This document shows, one piece after another, positions 1 to 7,655 of a stretch of 39,747 nt of DNA. Both the position numbers and the translations under genes were made by a program. The stretch spans positions 1 through 39,747 of the forward strand of contig JAZKYH010000070.1 in assembly GCA_045612065.1 (NCBI GenBank), read 5' to 3'. Source of the DNA: UBA1189 sp045612065. GTDB taxonomy: Bacteria > Bacteroidota > Bacteroidia > Bacteroidales > Bacteroidaceae. The number at the start of each line of letters is the position of its first letter. Positions within the stretch are counted from its first letter, which is position 1. Under the pieces are notes generated by a model, which was given only the letters and a program-made list of their open reading frames with translations, made no database searches and was not told the origin of the DNA.

Positions 1-1
1 T

Positions 2-127
2 GTTATCGAGAAGATGGTATTGGCTGTACTGAAGAACAATGAACTAAACAAACCAATCAACAGAAAAAGGTTTAGGGCATCTATTGACAGAAAGTATTTA
101 TGGCAATTATTAAACCAATTTTTATAA
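2..127 (+). CDS. C-terminal fragment of an unidentified CDS
   Basis: An open frame enters from the left edge and ends at a TAA at 125-127, giving about 41 residues rich in Lys, Arg and Asn that end in WQLLNQFL. The upstream part is outside the window, so neither start nor family can be fixed. The basic C-terminus would fit a transposase tail or another DNA-binding protein, but I do not recognise it. A palindrome array begins about 35 bp after the stop. It could also be a chance open frame. Confidence 0.4.
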   Translation, partial: VIEKMVLAVLKNNELNKPINRKRFRASIDRKYLWQLLNQFL

Positions 128-159
128 TGCGTTTTCCCTGCCAGGAGCAATCAAAACAC

Positions 160-245
160 ATTCTCTTCGCGAGGAGAATAGATTATCCTTGCGAAGAGAA
201 CACTTTACCCTCGCGAGGATAAATATTTCTCCTCGCGAGGGTAAT
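160..245. repeat. Four-unit 22-bp-period palindrome array
   Basis: Four imperfect palindromes have TCGCGA or TTGCGA centres starting at 167, 189, 211 and 233, an exact 22-bp period. The outer halves come in four variants: TTCTCT, TTCTCC, TTATCC and TTACCC. Each variant is used once as a left half and once, reverse-complemented, as a right half in a different unit. There is no spacer diversity or cas gene, so it is not CRISPR. Function is unknown. The rest of 246-379 shows no gene. Confidence 0.75.
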
Positions 246-379
246 GAATGGCAGAGTCTATTAAATTCTGAAATAAAGCAACTTACTGATACTACAAGTA
301 AGAAAGAGAGAAAGATATAGAAAACCGTTGCTTGATTAAGAGAAGAACCGTTTTCAGTTGAAAAGCTATGATAATATTT

Positions 380-1708
380 CTATGAAATAAAGATTTTCCA
401 CTCGATGAAGATGACTGCTATACCAGCGAGGTAGCCGAGAAGCATGAGAGGCGTAATGTGACGCAGATACCAGCCAAAGTCGACCTTCTCTAACCCCATA
501 GCTACGACACCGGCGGCAGAGCCAATAATGAGCATGCTACCACCTACCCCAGCACAGTAGGTGAGTAAGAGCCAGAAGATGCCATCCTGCACAAAAGATT
601 GCATATACACGGGGTCTGCACTAGTGAGTACGGCGGTAGCATCAGGCACGGGATACATGCCTATACAAGCCGCCACGAGAGGTACATTGTCGATTACCGA
701 GGAGAGCAATCCAATGACCATGGAGATGCTGAAGACCTCGTGTACGGAGGTATCGAGTACGTGGGCTGCGGCAGAGAGGATGCCAGCACTCTGCAAACCC
801 GCTACAGACATGAGGATACCGAGAAAGAAGAGTATGGTGGGCATATCGATACGGCGAAGCAGTTGAGACACACGGTTCTTATACGATTCGGGAATAGAGC
901 GTTTGTGCTCATAGAACAGTTCAGTCACCACCCATAACACACCCAAGGGAAACATGATGCCTACGTAGGGAGGCAATCCTGTGATAGACTTGAAGAGAGG
1001 TACGAAGAGCAGGCCCGCCACACCAAGCACGAGTACCAAAAGGCTGAAGCGGCGTCCTACGCCACAGGGTTGTGACATGGTATCGGTAACCGTGGGGGTA
1101 AACTCTCCACCTCCCTTGAACTTACGCGATAGCCACCATGCAGGCAACAATAGCGACACGACACAAGGCACAAAAAGATAAGTGATGAGATTGGCCGAAG
1201 TGACATTGCCACGCATCCAGAGCATGATGGTGGTAACATCTCCAATGGGCGACCACGCACCTCCACTGTTGGCAGCAATGATGACGATGGCTACGTAGAG
1301 TAATCGTTCGCGCCCAGCAGGAACGATGCGACGTAGCATCATAATGAGCACGATAGTGGTGGTCATATTGTCAAGGATGGCCGAGAGGAAAAAGGTGATG
1401 ATGGCCAGCACCCATAGAAGGCGATACTTGCTACGCGTGGTAATACGCTCAGTGACGATGCTGAAGCCACCATGCGAATCGATAATCTCGACAATCGTCA
1501 TGGCACCTATAAGGAATACGAGAGTCTCGCAAGTGCTTCCCAAATGCTCGACCAATGCCTCCGAGCCACCAGGACGACAGCAAGCATAGACCGACCACAC
1601 AGAACCGAACATGAGCAAGGCAATGGCAGCCTTGTCCACACGCAGACGATGTTCGAGGGCAATGCCTGTGTAACCCGCAACAAAGATTAAGATAAGAAGA
1701 ATGTCCAT
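380..1708 (-). CDS. nhaD: NhaD-type Na+/H+ antiporter
   Basis: The 442-residue product is very hydrophobic with about a dozen predicted membrane segments from the N-terminus on. Two segments carry DN motifs (LDNMTTTIV and IDNVPLVAA), as in the NhaD/ArsB-like ion transporter superfamily, and the length is normal for NhaD. It would exchange cytoplasmic Na+ for external H+ in the inner membrane. The ATG is at 1708 and the gene is transcribed away from its neighbour at 1881. A Na+-pumping methylmalonyl-CoA decarboxylase operon lies 0.7 kb to the right, so both could take part in one sodium circuit; that link is inference. I see no strong TAnnTTTG promoter in front of it. Confidence 0.85.
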   Translation of the reverse strand: MDILLILIFVAGYTGIALEHRLRVDKAAIALLMFGSVWSVYACCRPGGSEALVEHLGSTCETLVFLIGAMTIVEIIDSHGGFSIVTERITTRSKYRLLWVLAIITFFLSAILDNMTTTIVLIMMLRRIVPAGRERLLYVAIVIIAANSGGAWSPIGDVTTIMLWMRGNVTSANLITYLFVPCVVSLLLPAWWLSRKFKGGGEFTPTVTDTMSQPCGVGRRFSLLVLVLGVAGLLFVPLFKSITGLPPYVGIMFPLGVLWVVTELFYEHKRSIPESYKNRVSQLLRRIDMPTILFFLGILMSVAGLQSAGILSAAAHVLDTSVHEVFSISMVIGLLSSVIDNVPLVAACIGMYPVPDATAVLTSADPVYMQSFVQDGIFWLLLTYCAGVGGSMLIIGSAAGVVAMGLEKVDFGWYLRHITPLMLLGYLAGIAVIFIEWKIFIS

Positions 1709-1825
1709 TGCACGAAGAATAGAATGGTTTATGAAATGATAACTTTGTGCAACATATTTTGTTCATCACCCCCTCTTTTCGACACCAATTCGCAGTAAAC
1801 TTTTGCTTGGTCACCTTATTTATTG

Positions 1826-1833
1826 TACTTTTG
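1826..1833 (+). promoter_or_regulatory. -7 box (TACTTTTG)
   Basis: TACTTTTG fits the Bacteroidetes TAnnTTTG consensus. A TTGG about 16-19 bp upstream (1807-1810) could be the -33 element. The start codon of the next gene is 48 bp downstream. Confidence 0.6.
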
Positions 1834-1880
1834 TAGAGGAAACGAAGACTCTAAATACCAAACAGCAGAGAGAGAAAGAC

Positions 1881-2348
1881 ATGCAAGAGCTGAATCTACC
1901 CTCATTCGAGAGAAAAGTGGTGATGAAGGATGACAAGCCTACCATCTTCGACGTCATACGCCGCCAATATGTGGCACTGACACCCGAGGAGTGGGTACGC
2001 CAGCATTTCGTGCATTTCCTCATCGGACACAAAGGCTACCCACAATCGCTCATGGCCAATGAGGTACAGCTCAAGCTCAACGGTATGAGCCGAAGGTGCG
2101 ATACGGTGGTATATGACCGTACACTCAAGCCCCGCGTCATCGTGGAGTACAAGGCCACCACGGTAAGCATCACCCAACAGGTATTCGACCAAATATGCCG
2201 TTACAATATGGTGCTTCAAGTGGACTTCCTCATCGTCTCCAACGGACTCGTACACTACTGCTGCAAGGTGGACAAGACGACGGGCACCTATACTTTCTTG
2301 CAAGAAATCCCCGAATACTCACACGTAACTGCATTACAAGAAAAATAA
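1881..2348 (+). CDS. Single-domain HsdR_N-like nuclease-fold protein
   Basis: The 155-residue protein resembles the type I restriction enzyme R-subunit N-terminal domain (HSDR_N_2 family). It shows a QHFVHFLIGHKGYP segment, then MSRRCDTVVYD and VIVEYKA, which match the D...(E)xK core of a PD-(D/E)XK nuclease fold. There is no helicase domain and no hsdM or hsdS partner nearby, so it is not a working type I enzyme. The ATG at 1881 is chosen because upstream frame extensions cross the -7 box. Such short proteins are widespread in Bacteroidales and their role is not known to me. Nuclease activity is possible but unproven. Confidence 0.7.
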   Translation: MQELNLPSFERKVVMKDDKPTIFDVIRRQYVALTPEEWVRQHFVHFLIGHKGYPQSLMANEVQLKLNGMSRRCDTVVYDRTLKPRVIVEYKATTVSITQQVFDQICRYNMVLQVDFLIVSNGLVHYCCKVDKTTGTYTFLQEIPEYSHVTALQEK

Positions 2349-2360
2349 ATAGAGATTCGT

Positions 2361-2397
2361 GGCTCCAAATAAAAAATAAAATACTAACTTTGGAGCC
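2361..2397 (+). promoter_or_regulatory. mmd operon promoter with overlapping dyad
   Basis: The -7 box TAACTTTG lies at 2385-2392. A perfect 9-bp inverted repeat, GGCTCCAAA at 2361-2369 and TTTGGAGCC at 2389-2397, brackets the promoter, and its right arm covers the TTTG of the -7 box. The dyad could be an operator, or the terminator hairpin of the preceding gene. No run of T follows, which favours an operator. Confidence 0.5.
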
Positions 2398-2443
2398 GAA
2401 TAGTTTATTTCAAAAAACAACCAATTTTAATTATACGAAACAC

Positions 2444-2848
2444 ATGAAGATCTCAAAAATCGAACACCTCGGCATTGCTGTCAAGAGCATCGAGGAGGCA
2501 CTCCCCTACTATGAGAACGTACTCGGGCTGAAGTGCTACAACATCGAGACTGTAGAAGACCAGAAAGTGCGCACCGCATTCCTTATGGTGGGCGAAACAA
2601 AGATTGAACTGCTCGAACCCACATCGGAGGAGAGCACCATCGCCAAGTTCATCGAGAACAAGGGCGCTGGCGTACACCACGTGGCATTTGCCGTTGAGGA
2701 TGGCGTGGCTGAAGCACTTGCCGAGTGCGACGCTGCCGGCATACGCCTCATCGACAAGGCTCCCCGCAAGGGTGCCGAGGGCTTGAACATCGCGTTCCTC
2801 CACCCGAAATCAACACAGGGAGTACTCACCGAACTTTGCGAGAAGTAA
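2444..2848 (+). CDS. mce: Methylmalonyl-CoA epimerase
   Basis: The 134-residue protein has the two-module vicinal-oxygen-chelate (glyoxalase) fold. It starts KISKIEHLGIAVKSIEEA, with a likely metal ligand at His8. It continues with KIELLEPT, GAGVHHVAFAVED, and ends in a Glu-containing GVLTELCEK. It interconverts (R)- and (S)-methylmalonyl-CoA, the step before decarboxylation to propionyl-CoA in the succinate-propionate route. The ATG at 2444 gives the usual family length and N-terminus and sits about 50 bp after the -7 box. It is the first gene of the mmd operon; an inverted-repeat element separates it from mmdA. Confidence 0.95.
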   Translation: MKISKIEHLGIAVKSIEEALPYYENVLGLKCYNIETVEDQKVRTAFLMVGETKIELLEPTSEESTIAKFIENKGAGVHHVAFAVEDGVAEALAECDAAGIRLIDKAPRKGAEGLNIAFLHPKSTQGVLTELCEK

Positions 2849-2854
2849 AACAGA

Positions 2855-2987
2855 CCTCCCCCTGCCCCTCCCGAGGAGGGGTGTCTCGGAGTCCATTGAA
2901 TGATAAAATGTAAAACTAATAAAAGTCCTCTGCACATTCTGCGATGTCGGAAAGCCCCTCTTCGGGAGGGGTTGGGGAGGCCTCAAT
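2855..2987. repeat. mmd intergenic inverted-repeat element, copy A
   Basis: The left arm starts CCTCCCCCTGCCCCTCC; the right arm ends GGGGTTGGGGAGGCCTC. The arms are complementary over about 26 bp, and each also folds on itself (CCCCTCCCGAGGAGGGG on the left). The middle is AT-rich, followed by a GCGATGTCGGAAAGCCCCTC block. The element ends 3-4 bp before the mmdA ATG, so its GGAGG lies at Shine-Dalgarno distance. Three more copies fill the other gaps of this operon. Confidence 0.85.
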
Positions 2988-2990
2988 TTT

Positions 2991-4541
2991 ATGTCACAAT
3001 TAGATAAAATCAGAGAACTCGTAGAGCTGCGCGAGAAGGCCCGTTTGGGCGGTGGCGAGAAAGCCATTCAAAAGCAGCATGAGAAGGGTAAGTATACCGC
3101 ACGTGAGCGCATCGACATGTTGCTCGACAAGGGTTCATTCGAAGAGATGGACATGTTTGTCACCCACCGTTGCCACAACTTCGGCATGGAGAAGAAGCAG
3201 GCCCTCGGCGATGGCGTGGTAACAGGTTATGGTACCATCGATGGCCGCTTGGTATACGTCTTTGCACAGGACTTCACCGTGAACGCAGGTTCACTTTCAG
3301 AAACCATGGCGATGAAGATTTGTAAAATCATGGATGCAGCCATGAAGATGGGTGCTCCCGTCATCGGCATCAACGACTCGGGTGGCGCACGCATCCAGGA
3401 GGGTATCAACGCCCTCGCAGGCTACTCAGAAATCTTCCAGCGCAACATCATGGCTTCGGGCGTGATTCCTCAGATCTCAGGTATCTTCGGCCCCTGCGCC
3501 GGTGGTGCCGTATATTCTCCCGCCCTCACCGACTTCACCTTGATGATGGAAGGCACCTCATACATGTTCCTCACCGGCCCCGCCGTAGTGAAGACCGTGC
3601 TTGGCGAGGATGTAACCCAGGAGCAGCTCGGTGGTGCATCGGTACACTCATCCAAGTCGGGTGTCACCCACTTCACCGCACAAACCGAGGTAGAAGCCCT
3701 TGCCATGATCCGCAAGCTCCTCTCATACATGCCTCAGAACAATATGGAGCAGGCACCCCGCATGGTGTGCACCGACCCCATCGACCGTAAGGAAGACCTC
3801 CTCAACGAGATCATCCCCGACAACCCCAATAAGGCGTACAACATGTACGAGGTTATCGGTGCCATCGTCGACAACGGTGAGTTCCTCGAGGTACAGAAGG
3901 ACTATGCCAAGAATATCATCGTCGGCTTCGCCCGCTTCAATGGCGAGTCGGTAGGTATCGTGGCCAACCAGCCCATGGCCTTCGCCGGTGTGCTCGACTG
4001 CAACGCTTCGCGCAAGGCAGCCCGCTTCGTACGCTTCTGCGATGCCTTCAACATCCCCTTGGTGACTCTCGTTGACGTTCCCGGCTTCCTCCCCGGCACA
4101 GGCCAGGAGTACAATGCCGTTATCCTCCATGGTGCCAAGTTGCTCTACGCCTTCGGCGAGGCTACTGTGCCCAAGGTAACCGTTACCCTGCGCAAGTCGT
4201 ACGGTGGTAGCCACATCGTGATGAGCTGTAAGCAGCTCCGTGGCGACATGAACTATGCTTGGCCCACTGCCGAGATTGCCGTGATGGGTGCCAGCGGTGC
4301 CGCTGCCGTGCTCTATGCCAAGGAAGCGAAGGAGAAGGAAGATCCCAAGGCATTCATCGCCGAAAAGGAGGCCGAATATACCAAGCTCTTCGCCAACCCC
4401 TACAATGCTGCCAAGTATGGCTACATCGACGACGTCATCGAGCCCCGCAACACCCGCTTCCGCATCATCCGTGCCTTGGCCGAGTTGCAAACCAAGAAGC
4501 TCGAGAACCCGAAGAGAAAGCATGGTAACATACCTCTTTAA
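2991..4541 (+). CDS. mmdA: Methylmalonyl-CoA decarboxylase alpha subunit (carboxyltransferase)
   Basis: The 516-residue protein has full family length and both crotonase-like halves of an acyl-CoA carboxyltransferase. The N-terminal half includes GGARIQEGINALAGY and FGPCAGGAVYSPALTDF. The C-terminal half includes VDVPGFLPGTGQE and LRKSYGGSHIVMSCK. It moves the carboxyl group of methylmalonyl-CoA to the biotin carrier. The presence of a membrane beta subunit and a gamma-like subunit downstream favours a Na+-pumping decarboxylase over propionyl-CoA carboxylase. The ATG at 2991 directly follows repeat copy A, and the stop is followed by copy B. Confidence 0.93.
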   Translation: MSQLDKIRELVELREKARLGGGEKAIQKQHEKGKYTARERIDMLLDKGSFEEMDMFVTHRCHNFGMEKKQALGDGVVTGYGTIDGRLVYVFAQDFTVNAGSLSETMAMKICKIMDAAMKMGAPVIGINDSGGARIQEGINALAGYSEIFQRNIMASGVIPQISGIFGPCAGGAVYSPALTDFTLMMEGTSYMFLTGPAVVKTVLGEDVTQEQLGGASVHSSKSGVTHFTAQTEVEALAMIRKLLSYMPQNNMEQAPRMVCTDPIDRKEDLLNEIIPDNPNKAYNMYEVIGAIVDNGEFLEVQKDYAKNIIVGFARFNGESVGIVANQPMAFAGVLDCNASRKAARFVRFCDAFNIPLVTLVDVPGFLPGTGQEYNAVILHGAKLLYAFGEATVPKVTVTLRKSYGGSHIVMSCKQLRGDMNYAWPTAEIAVMGASGAAAVLYAKEAKEKEDPKAFIAEKEAEYTKLFANPYNAAKYGYIDDVIEPRNTRFRIIRALAELQTKKLENPKRKHGNIPL

Positions 4542-4552
4542 TAATTGAGAGT

Positions 4553-4756
4553 GGCCTCCCCCTGCCCCTCCCGAGGAGGGGTGACTCGGAGCCACCGAAT
4601 TAGAAAAAGTAGTCTAACTAATAAAAAAGTCCTCACGTTTTCCGCGATGTCGGAAAGCCCCTCTTCGGGCCGACGCGGTATGAAAGCGTCGGTTGCGACA
4701 AAGGAAGGTGTATCTTCCCAGAGGAGCCGCAACGCGGATAATTGGGGAGGCTTCAA
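4553..4756. repeat. mmd intergenic inverted-repeat element, copy B (with insert)
   Basis: This has the same arms and centre as copy A, but the right arm is interrupted after CCCCTCTTCGGG. The insert is a ~58-bp module (4670-4727) with its own hairpin, CCGACGC/GCGTCGG followed by GGTTGCGAC. Related modules occur at 15006-15070 (inverted) and 15308-15365. The element ends shortly before the ATG at 4764. Confidence 0.8.
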
Positions 4757-4763
4757 ATAGACA

Positions 4764-5687
4764 ATGAGAAAGACATTTATAACATTACTGATGGTTTTGG
4801 CAGCTACCTTGAGCTTTGCTCAGGGTGCCAAGAGCCTGAAATTTAACGAGATTCTCGTGACCAACACGGCCAGCCTCGTCGACGAGTATGGTTGTCGTTC
4901 GGCATGGATAGAATTTCATAACGATGCATTTGCTCCGGCCAACGCACGCAACTGCTTCCTCACGACCAACCGCGCCGTGTTGGATGAGTCGCTCAGTGCC
5001 CCCGAGCGCATCAAGATGATGTATCAGATTCCTTCGGGCAGTGTAGCCACAGGCATCCACGGCAAGCAGAAGATGCTCTTCTTTGCCGATGCGTTGCCCA
5101 ATCGTGGCGTGTTCCACACCAGCTTCACACTAACCGATAGCACCGAGAACTGGATTGCCCTATACGATGCCAACGGTACTACCCTACTCGACTCCATCAC
5201 CGTGCCTGCCCTGGGCGAGAACCAGTCATGGGCACGCGAGAAGGACGGCATCGGCGCATGGCACATCGTGCCTGCCGAGAATGTGACCCCCGCCGCTACC
5301 AACACCGTTGAGCAGGGCGAGGGCAAGGTGGCCAAGTTCAAGCGTATGGACAGCCTCGGTCTCGGCATGACCGTGATGTGCATGGCCGTGGTGTTCTCGG
5401 CTCTTGCCATCCTATGGTGGCTCTTCGCCATCATCGGCAAGATTTTCGCCAGCACCATCTCAAGTGCCAAGAAGGCTCCAGCCAAGGCTGCAGCTCCTGC
5501 TCCCCAGGCAGCACCCGCCGCTAAGGGTGGCAAGGCTGACGAAGAGATGGCAGCCATCTGCATGGCTCTGCACGAACACTTCGGCAACGTGCACGACGAG
5601 GAGAGCGACATCCTCACCATCGATGGTGGCGAGTCAAGCTGGCACATGCTCACGCACACACACTCACATCCGTATCCGTATAACTAA
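4764..5687 (+). CDS. OadG-like decarboxylase gamma/delta subunit with extracytoplasmic domain
   Basis: The 307-residue protein begins with a signal peptide (RKTFITLLMVLAATLSFAQG). Residues about 23-180 form a beta-rich region resembling a lamin-tail domain (KFNEILVTN, AWIEFHND, NWIALYDANG). One membrane helix follows (about 195-225, GMTVMCMAVVFSALAILWWLFAI), then an Ala/Pro-rich linker and a short C-terminal region ending in a His-rich HTHSHPYPYN. OadG-type subunits normally have only the helix, linker and tail, where His-rich ends can bind metal. It should hold the carboxyltransferase and biotin carrier to the membrane pump. The N-terminal domain would lie outside the inner membrane; its role is unknown. 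Confidence 0.8.
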   Translation: MRKTFITLLMVLAATLSFAQGAKSLKFNEILVTNTASLVDEYGCRSAWIEFHNDAFAPANARNCFLTTNRAVLDESLSAPERIKMMYQIPSGSVATGIHGKQKMLFFADALPNRGVFHTSFTLTDSTENWIALYDANGTTLLDSITVPALGENQSWAREKDGIGAWHIVPAENVTPAATNTVEQGEGKVAKFKRMDSLGLGMTVMCMAVVFSALAILWWLFAIIGKIFASTISSAKKAPAKAAAPAPQAAPAAKGGKADEEMAAICMALHEHFGNVHDEESDILTIDGGESSWHMLTHTHSHPYPYN

Positions 5688-5688
5688 A

Positions 5689-5860
5689 GGCCTCCCCCCT
5701 GCCCCTCCCAACCTTTAGGTCGACGCCCGAAGGGGCCGAAGTCAAGGAGGGGTGATTCGGAGTCCATTGAATAACGAAATGTAAAACTAACAAAAAAGTC
5801 CTCTACATATTCCGCGATGTCGGAAAGCCCCTCCTTGGGAGGGGTTGGGGAGGCCTCAAT
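5689..5860. repeat. mmd intergenic inverted-repeat element, copy C (with insert)
   Basis: Copy C has the same family arms, but here the left arm is interrupted between CCCCTCCC and AAGGAGGGG by about 35 bp containing GGTCGACGCCCGAAGGGGCC. The right arm is intact and ends GGCCTCAATATT immediately before the ATG at 5864. Confidence 0.82.
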
Positions 5861-5863
5861 ATT

Positions 5864-6301
5864 ATGAAAGAATATAAATACAAAATCAACGGCAACGAGT
5901 ACAATGTTGCCGTAGAAGAACTCGAGGGCAACAAGGCCAATGTGACCGTCAATGGCAAATCATACCAGGTAGAGCTCGACCGTCCCGCCAAGCCCGCAGT
6001 AAGCAAACCCGTAGTAGCACGTCCTGCCGCCGCTCCCGCGGCTGCACCTGCAGCTGCTCCCGCTCCCAAGGCCGCTCCCACAGCTGGCGGTGCAGGCATC
6101 AAGGCTCCGCTCCCCGGTGTCATCCTCGATATCAAAGTGAAGGTGGGCGACACCATTACCAAGGGTCAGACCGTGGCCATCCTCGAAGCCATGAAGATGG
6201 AGAACAACATCAACGCCGACCGCGAAGGTACCGTAGTATCTATCAACGTAGAGAAGGGTCAGTCTATCGCCGAAGGCACAGATATCATCACACTGGGATA
6301 A
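5864..6301 (+). CDS. mmdC: Biotin carboxyl carrier subunit of methylmalonyl-CoA decarboxylase
   Basis: The 145-residue protein has a short N-terminal beta domain (about 1-45), an Ala/Pro linker (about 48-75, repeated APAAAPAAAPAP) and a biotinyl domain (about 77-145). The domain carries the EAMKMEN motif at 108-114, with Lys111 as the expected biotinylation site. It shuttles carboxybiotin between MmdA and the membrane beta subunit. Length and layout are typical of the family. The start lies right after repeat copy C, which supplies GGGGAGG about 10 bp upstream. Confidence 0.93.
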   Translation: MKEYKYKINGNEYNVAVEELEGNKANVTVNGKSYQVELDRPAKPAVSKPVVARPAAAPAAAPAAAPAPKAAPTAGGAGIKAPLPGVILDIKVKVGDTITKGQTVAILEAMKMENNINADREGTVVSINVEKGQSIAEGTDIITLG

Positions 6302-6309
6302 AAAAGGAA

Positions 6310-6440
6310 GCCTCCCCCTGCCCCTCCCGAGGAGGGGTGACTCGGAGGCCACTGAATAACATGTAAAACTAATAAAAAGTCCTCACGTTTTCCGCGATGT
6401 CGGAAAGCCCCTCCTTGGGAGGGGTTGGGGAGGCCTCAAT
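6310..6440. repeat. mmd intergenic inverted-repeat element, copy D
   Basis: Copy D is uninterrupted like copy A: CCTCCCCCTGCCCCTCCCG at the left, GGGGTTGGGGAGGCCTCAAT at the right, ending just before the ATG at 6444. The last ~20 bp before the start codon are nearly identical to those of copies A and C. Confidence 0.85.
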
Positions 6441-6443
6441 ATT

Positions 6444-7604
6444 ATGAATGATTTTTTTAGCTTTATCGGAAACAACCTCGTAGACTTCTGGCAATACACC
6501 GGTTTTGCCAATGCTACGGTAGGGCATATCGTGATGATTGCTGTGGGTTGCCTCTTCATCACCCTTGCCATCAAGAAGGGCTGGGAGCCATTGTTGCTCG
6601 TGCCCATAGGTTTTGGTATTATCTTGGGTAACATCCCCTTCAAGGCCGATGCCGGCCTCGAGATTGGTCTCTACGAAGAGGGTTCGGTGCTCAACATCCT
6701 CTACCAGGGTGTTAAGACCGGTTGGTACCCTCCCCTCATCTTCCTCGGCATTGGTGCCATGACCGACTTCGGTCCCCTCATCGCCAATCCCAAGATGATG
6801 CTCGTAGGAGCAGCTGCACAATTCGGTATCTTCGCTGCCTACATCATCGCATTGTTGCTCGGCTTTGAGCCCGACCAAGCAGCCGGTATCGCCATCATCG
6901 GGGGTGCTGATGGTCCTACGGCCATCTTCCTATCGTCGAAGCTTGCGCCCAACCTCATGGGAGCCATCGCTGTGTGTGCCTACTCATATATGGCCCTCGT
7001 TCCCGTGATCCAGCGCCCCATCATGCGCCTGCTCACCACGAAGAAGGAGCGCCTCATCCGCATGGAGGCTCCCCGTCAGGTATCACAGACCGAGAAGATT
7101 ATCTTCCCCATCGTAGGTCTACTGCTCACCGCTTTCATCGTGCCCAGCGGTCTGCCTTTGTTGGGTATGCTCTTCTTCGGTAACCTCTTGAACGTGAGCG
7201 GTGTAACCGGTCGCCTCGCCGAGGCTGCTAAGGGTCCTCTGATCAACTGTATCACCATCCTGCTCGGTCTTACCGTAGGTGCCTCTACACAGGCCAGTGA
7301 GTTCCTCACCCCCTCTACGTTGAAGATTCTGCTCGTAGGTATCACCGCCTTCGTCATCGCTACCGCCAGCGGCGTGTTGTTCGTGAAGTTCATGAACCTC
7401 TTCCTCCCCCAAGGCAAGAAGATCAACCCGCTTATCGGTAATGCCGGCGTGTCAGCCGTGCCTATGGCCGCACGTATCTCACACGACGAGGGCCAGAAGG
7501 CCGACCCCACCAACTACCTCCTCATGAATGCCATGGGTCCCAACGTAGCTGGTGTTATCGGTTCGGCTTGTGCTGCCGGTGTATTGCTCGGTTTCTTAAT
7601 CTAA
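6444..7604 (+). CDS. mmdB: Na+-pumping decarboxylase beta subunit
   Basis: The 386-residue polytopic membrane protein belongs to the OadB/MmdB/GcdB family. It has the family motif IIGGADGPTAIF at about residue 150, a second conserved region GNLLNVSGVTGRL, and the C-terminal GNAGVSAVPMAARISHDEG...NAMGPNVAGVIGSA. This subunit decarboxylates carboxybiotin and exports Na+ across the inner membrane. It is the last gene of the operon and a strong terminator follows. Length is normal for Bacteroidales members, slightly shorter than oxaloacetate decarboxylase beta. Confidence 0.94.
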   Translation: MNDFFSFIGNNLVDFWQYTGFANATVGHIVMIAVGCLFITLAIKKGWEPLLLVPIGFGIILGNIPFKADAGLEIGLYEEGSVLNILYQGVKTGWYPPLIFLGIGAMTDFGPLIANPKMMLVGAAAQFGIFAAYIIALLLGFEPDQAAGIAIIGGADGPTAIFLSSKLAPNLMGAIAVCAYSYMALVPVIQRPIMRLLTTKKERLIRMEAPRQVSQTEKIIFPIVGLLLTAFIVPSGLPLLGMLFFGNLLNVSGVTGRLAEAAKGPLINCITILLGLTVGASTQASEFLTPSTLKILLVGITAFVIATASGVLFVKFMNLFLPQGKKINPLIGNAGVSAVPMAARISHDEGQKADPTNYLLMNAMGPNVAGVIGSACAAGVLLGFLI

Positions 7605-7618
7605 GAATTATCCTGCAT

Positions 7619-7655
7619 ATATGAGGGCATGTCATTGACATGCCCTCATATTTTT
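7619..7655 (+). terminator. Rho-independent terminator of the mmd operon
   Basis: A 15-bp perfect stem (ATATGAGGGCATGTC and its complement) with a 3-nt loop is followed by TTTTG. It lies 15 bp after the mmdB stop codon. Confidence 0.9.

Noticed and set aside
160..245. CRISPR array
   Set aside because: Units are 22-bp palindromes with no unique spacers, and no cas genes are present.
2991..4541. Propionyl-CoA carboxylase beta subunit
   Set aside because: The family is the same, but the linked membrane beta and OadG-like subunits point to a Na+-pumping decarboxylase; no biotin carboxylase gene is nearby.
3723..4595. Minus-strand 290-codon frame opposite mmdA
   Set aside because: It is antisense to a clearly conserved carboxyltransferase and has no recognisable features of its own.
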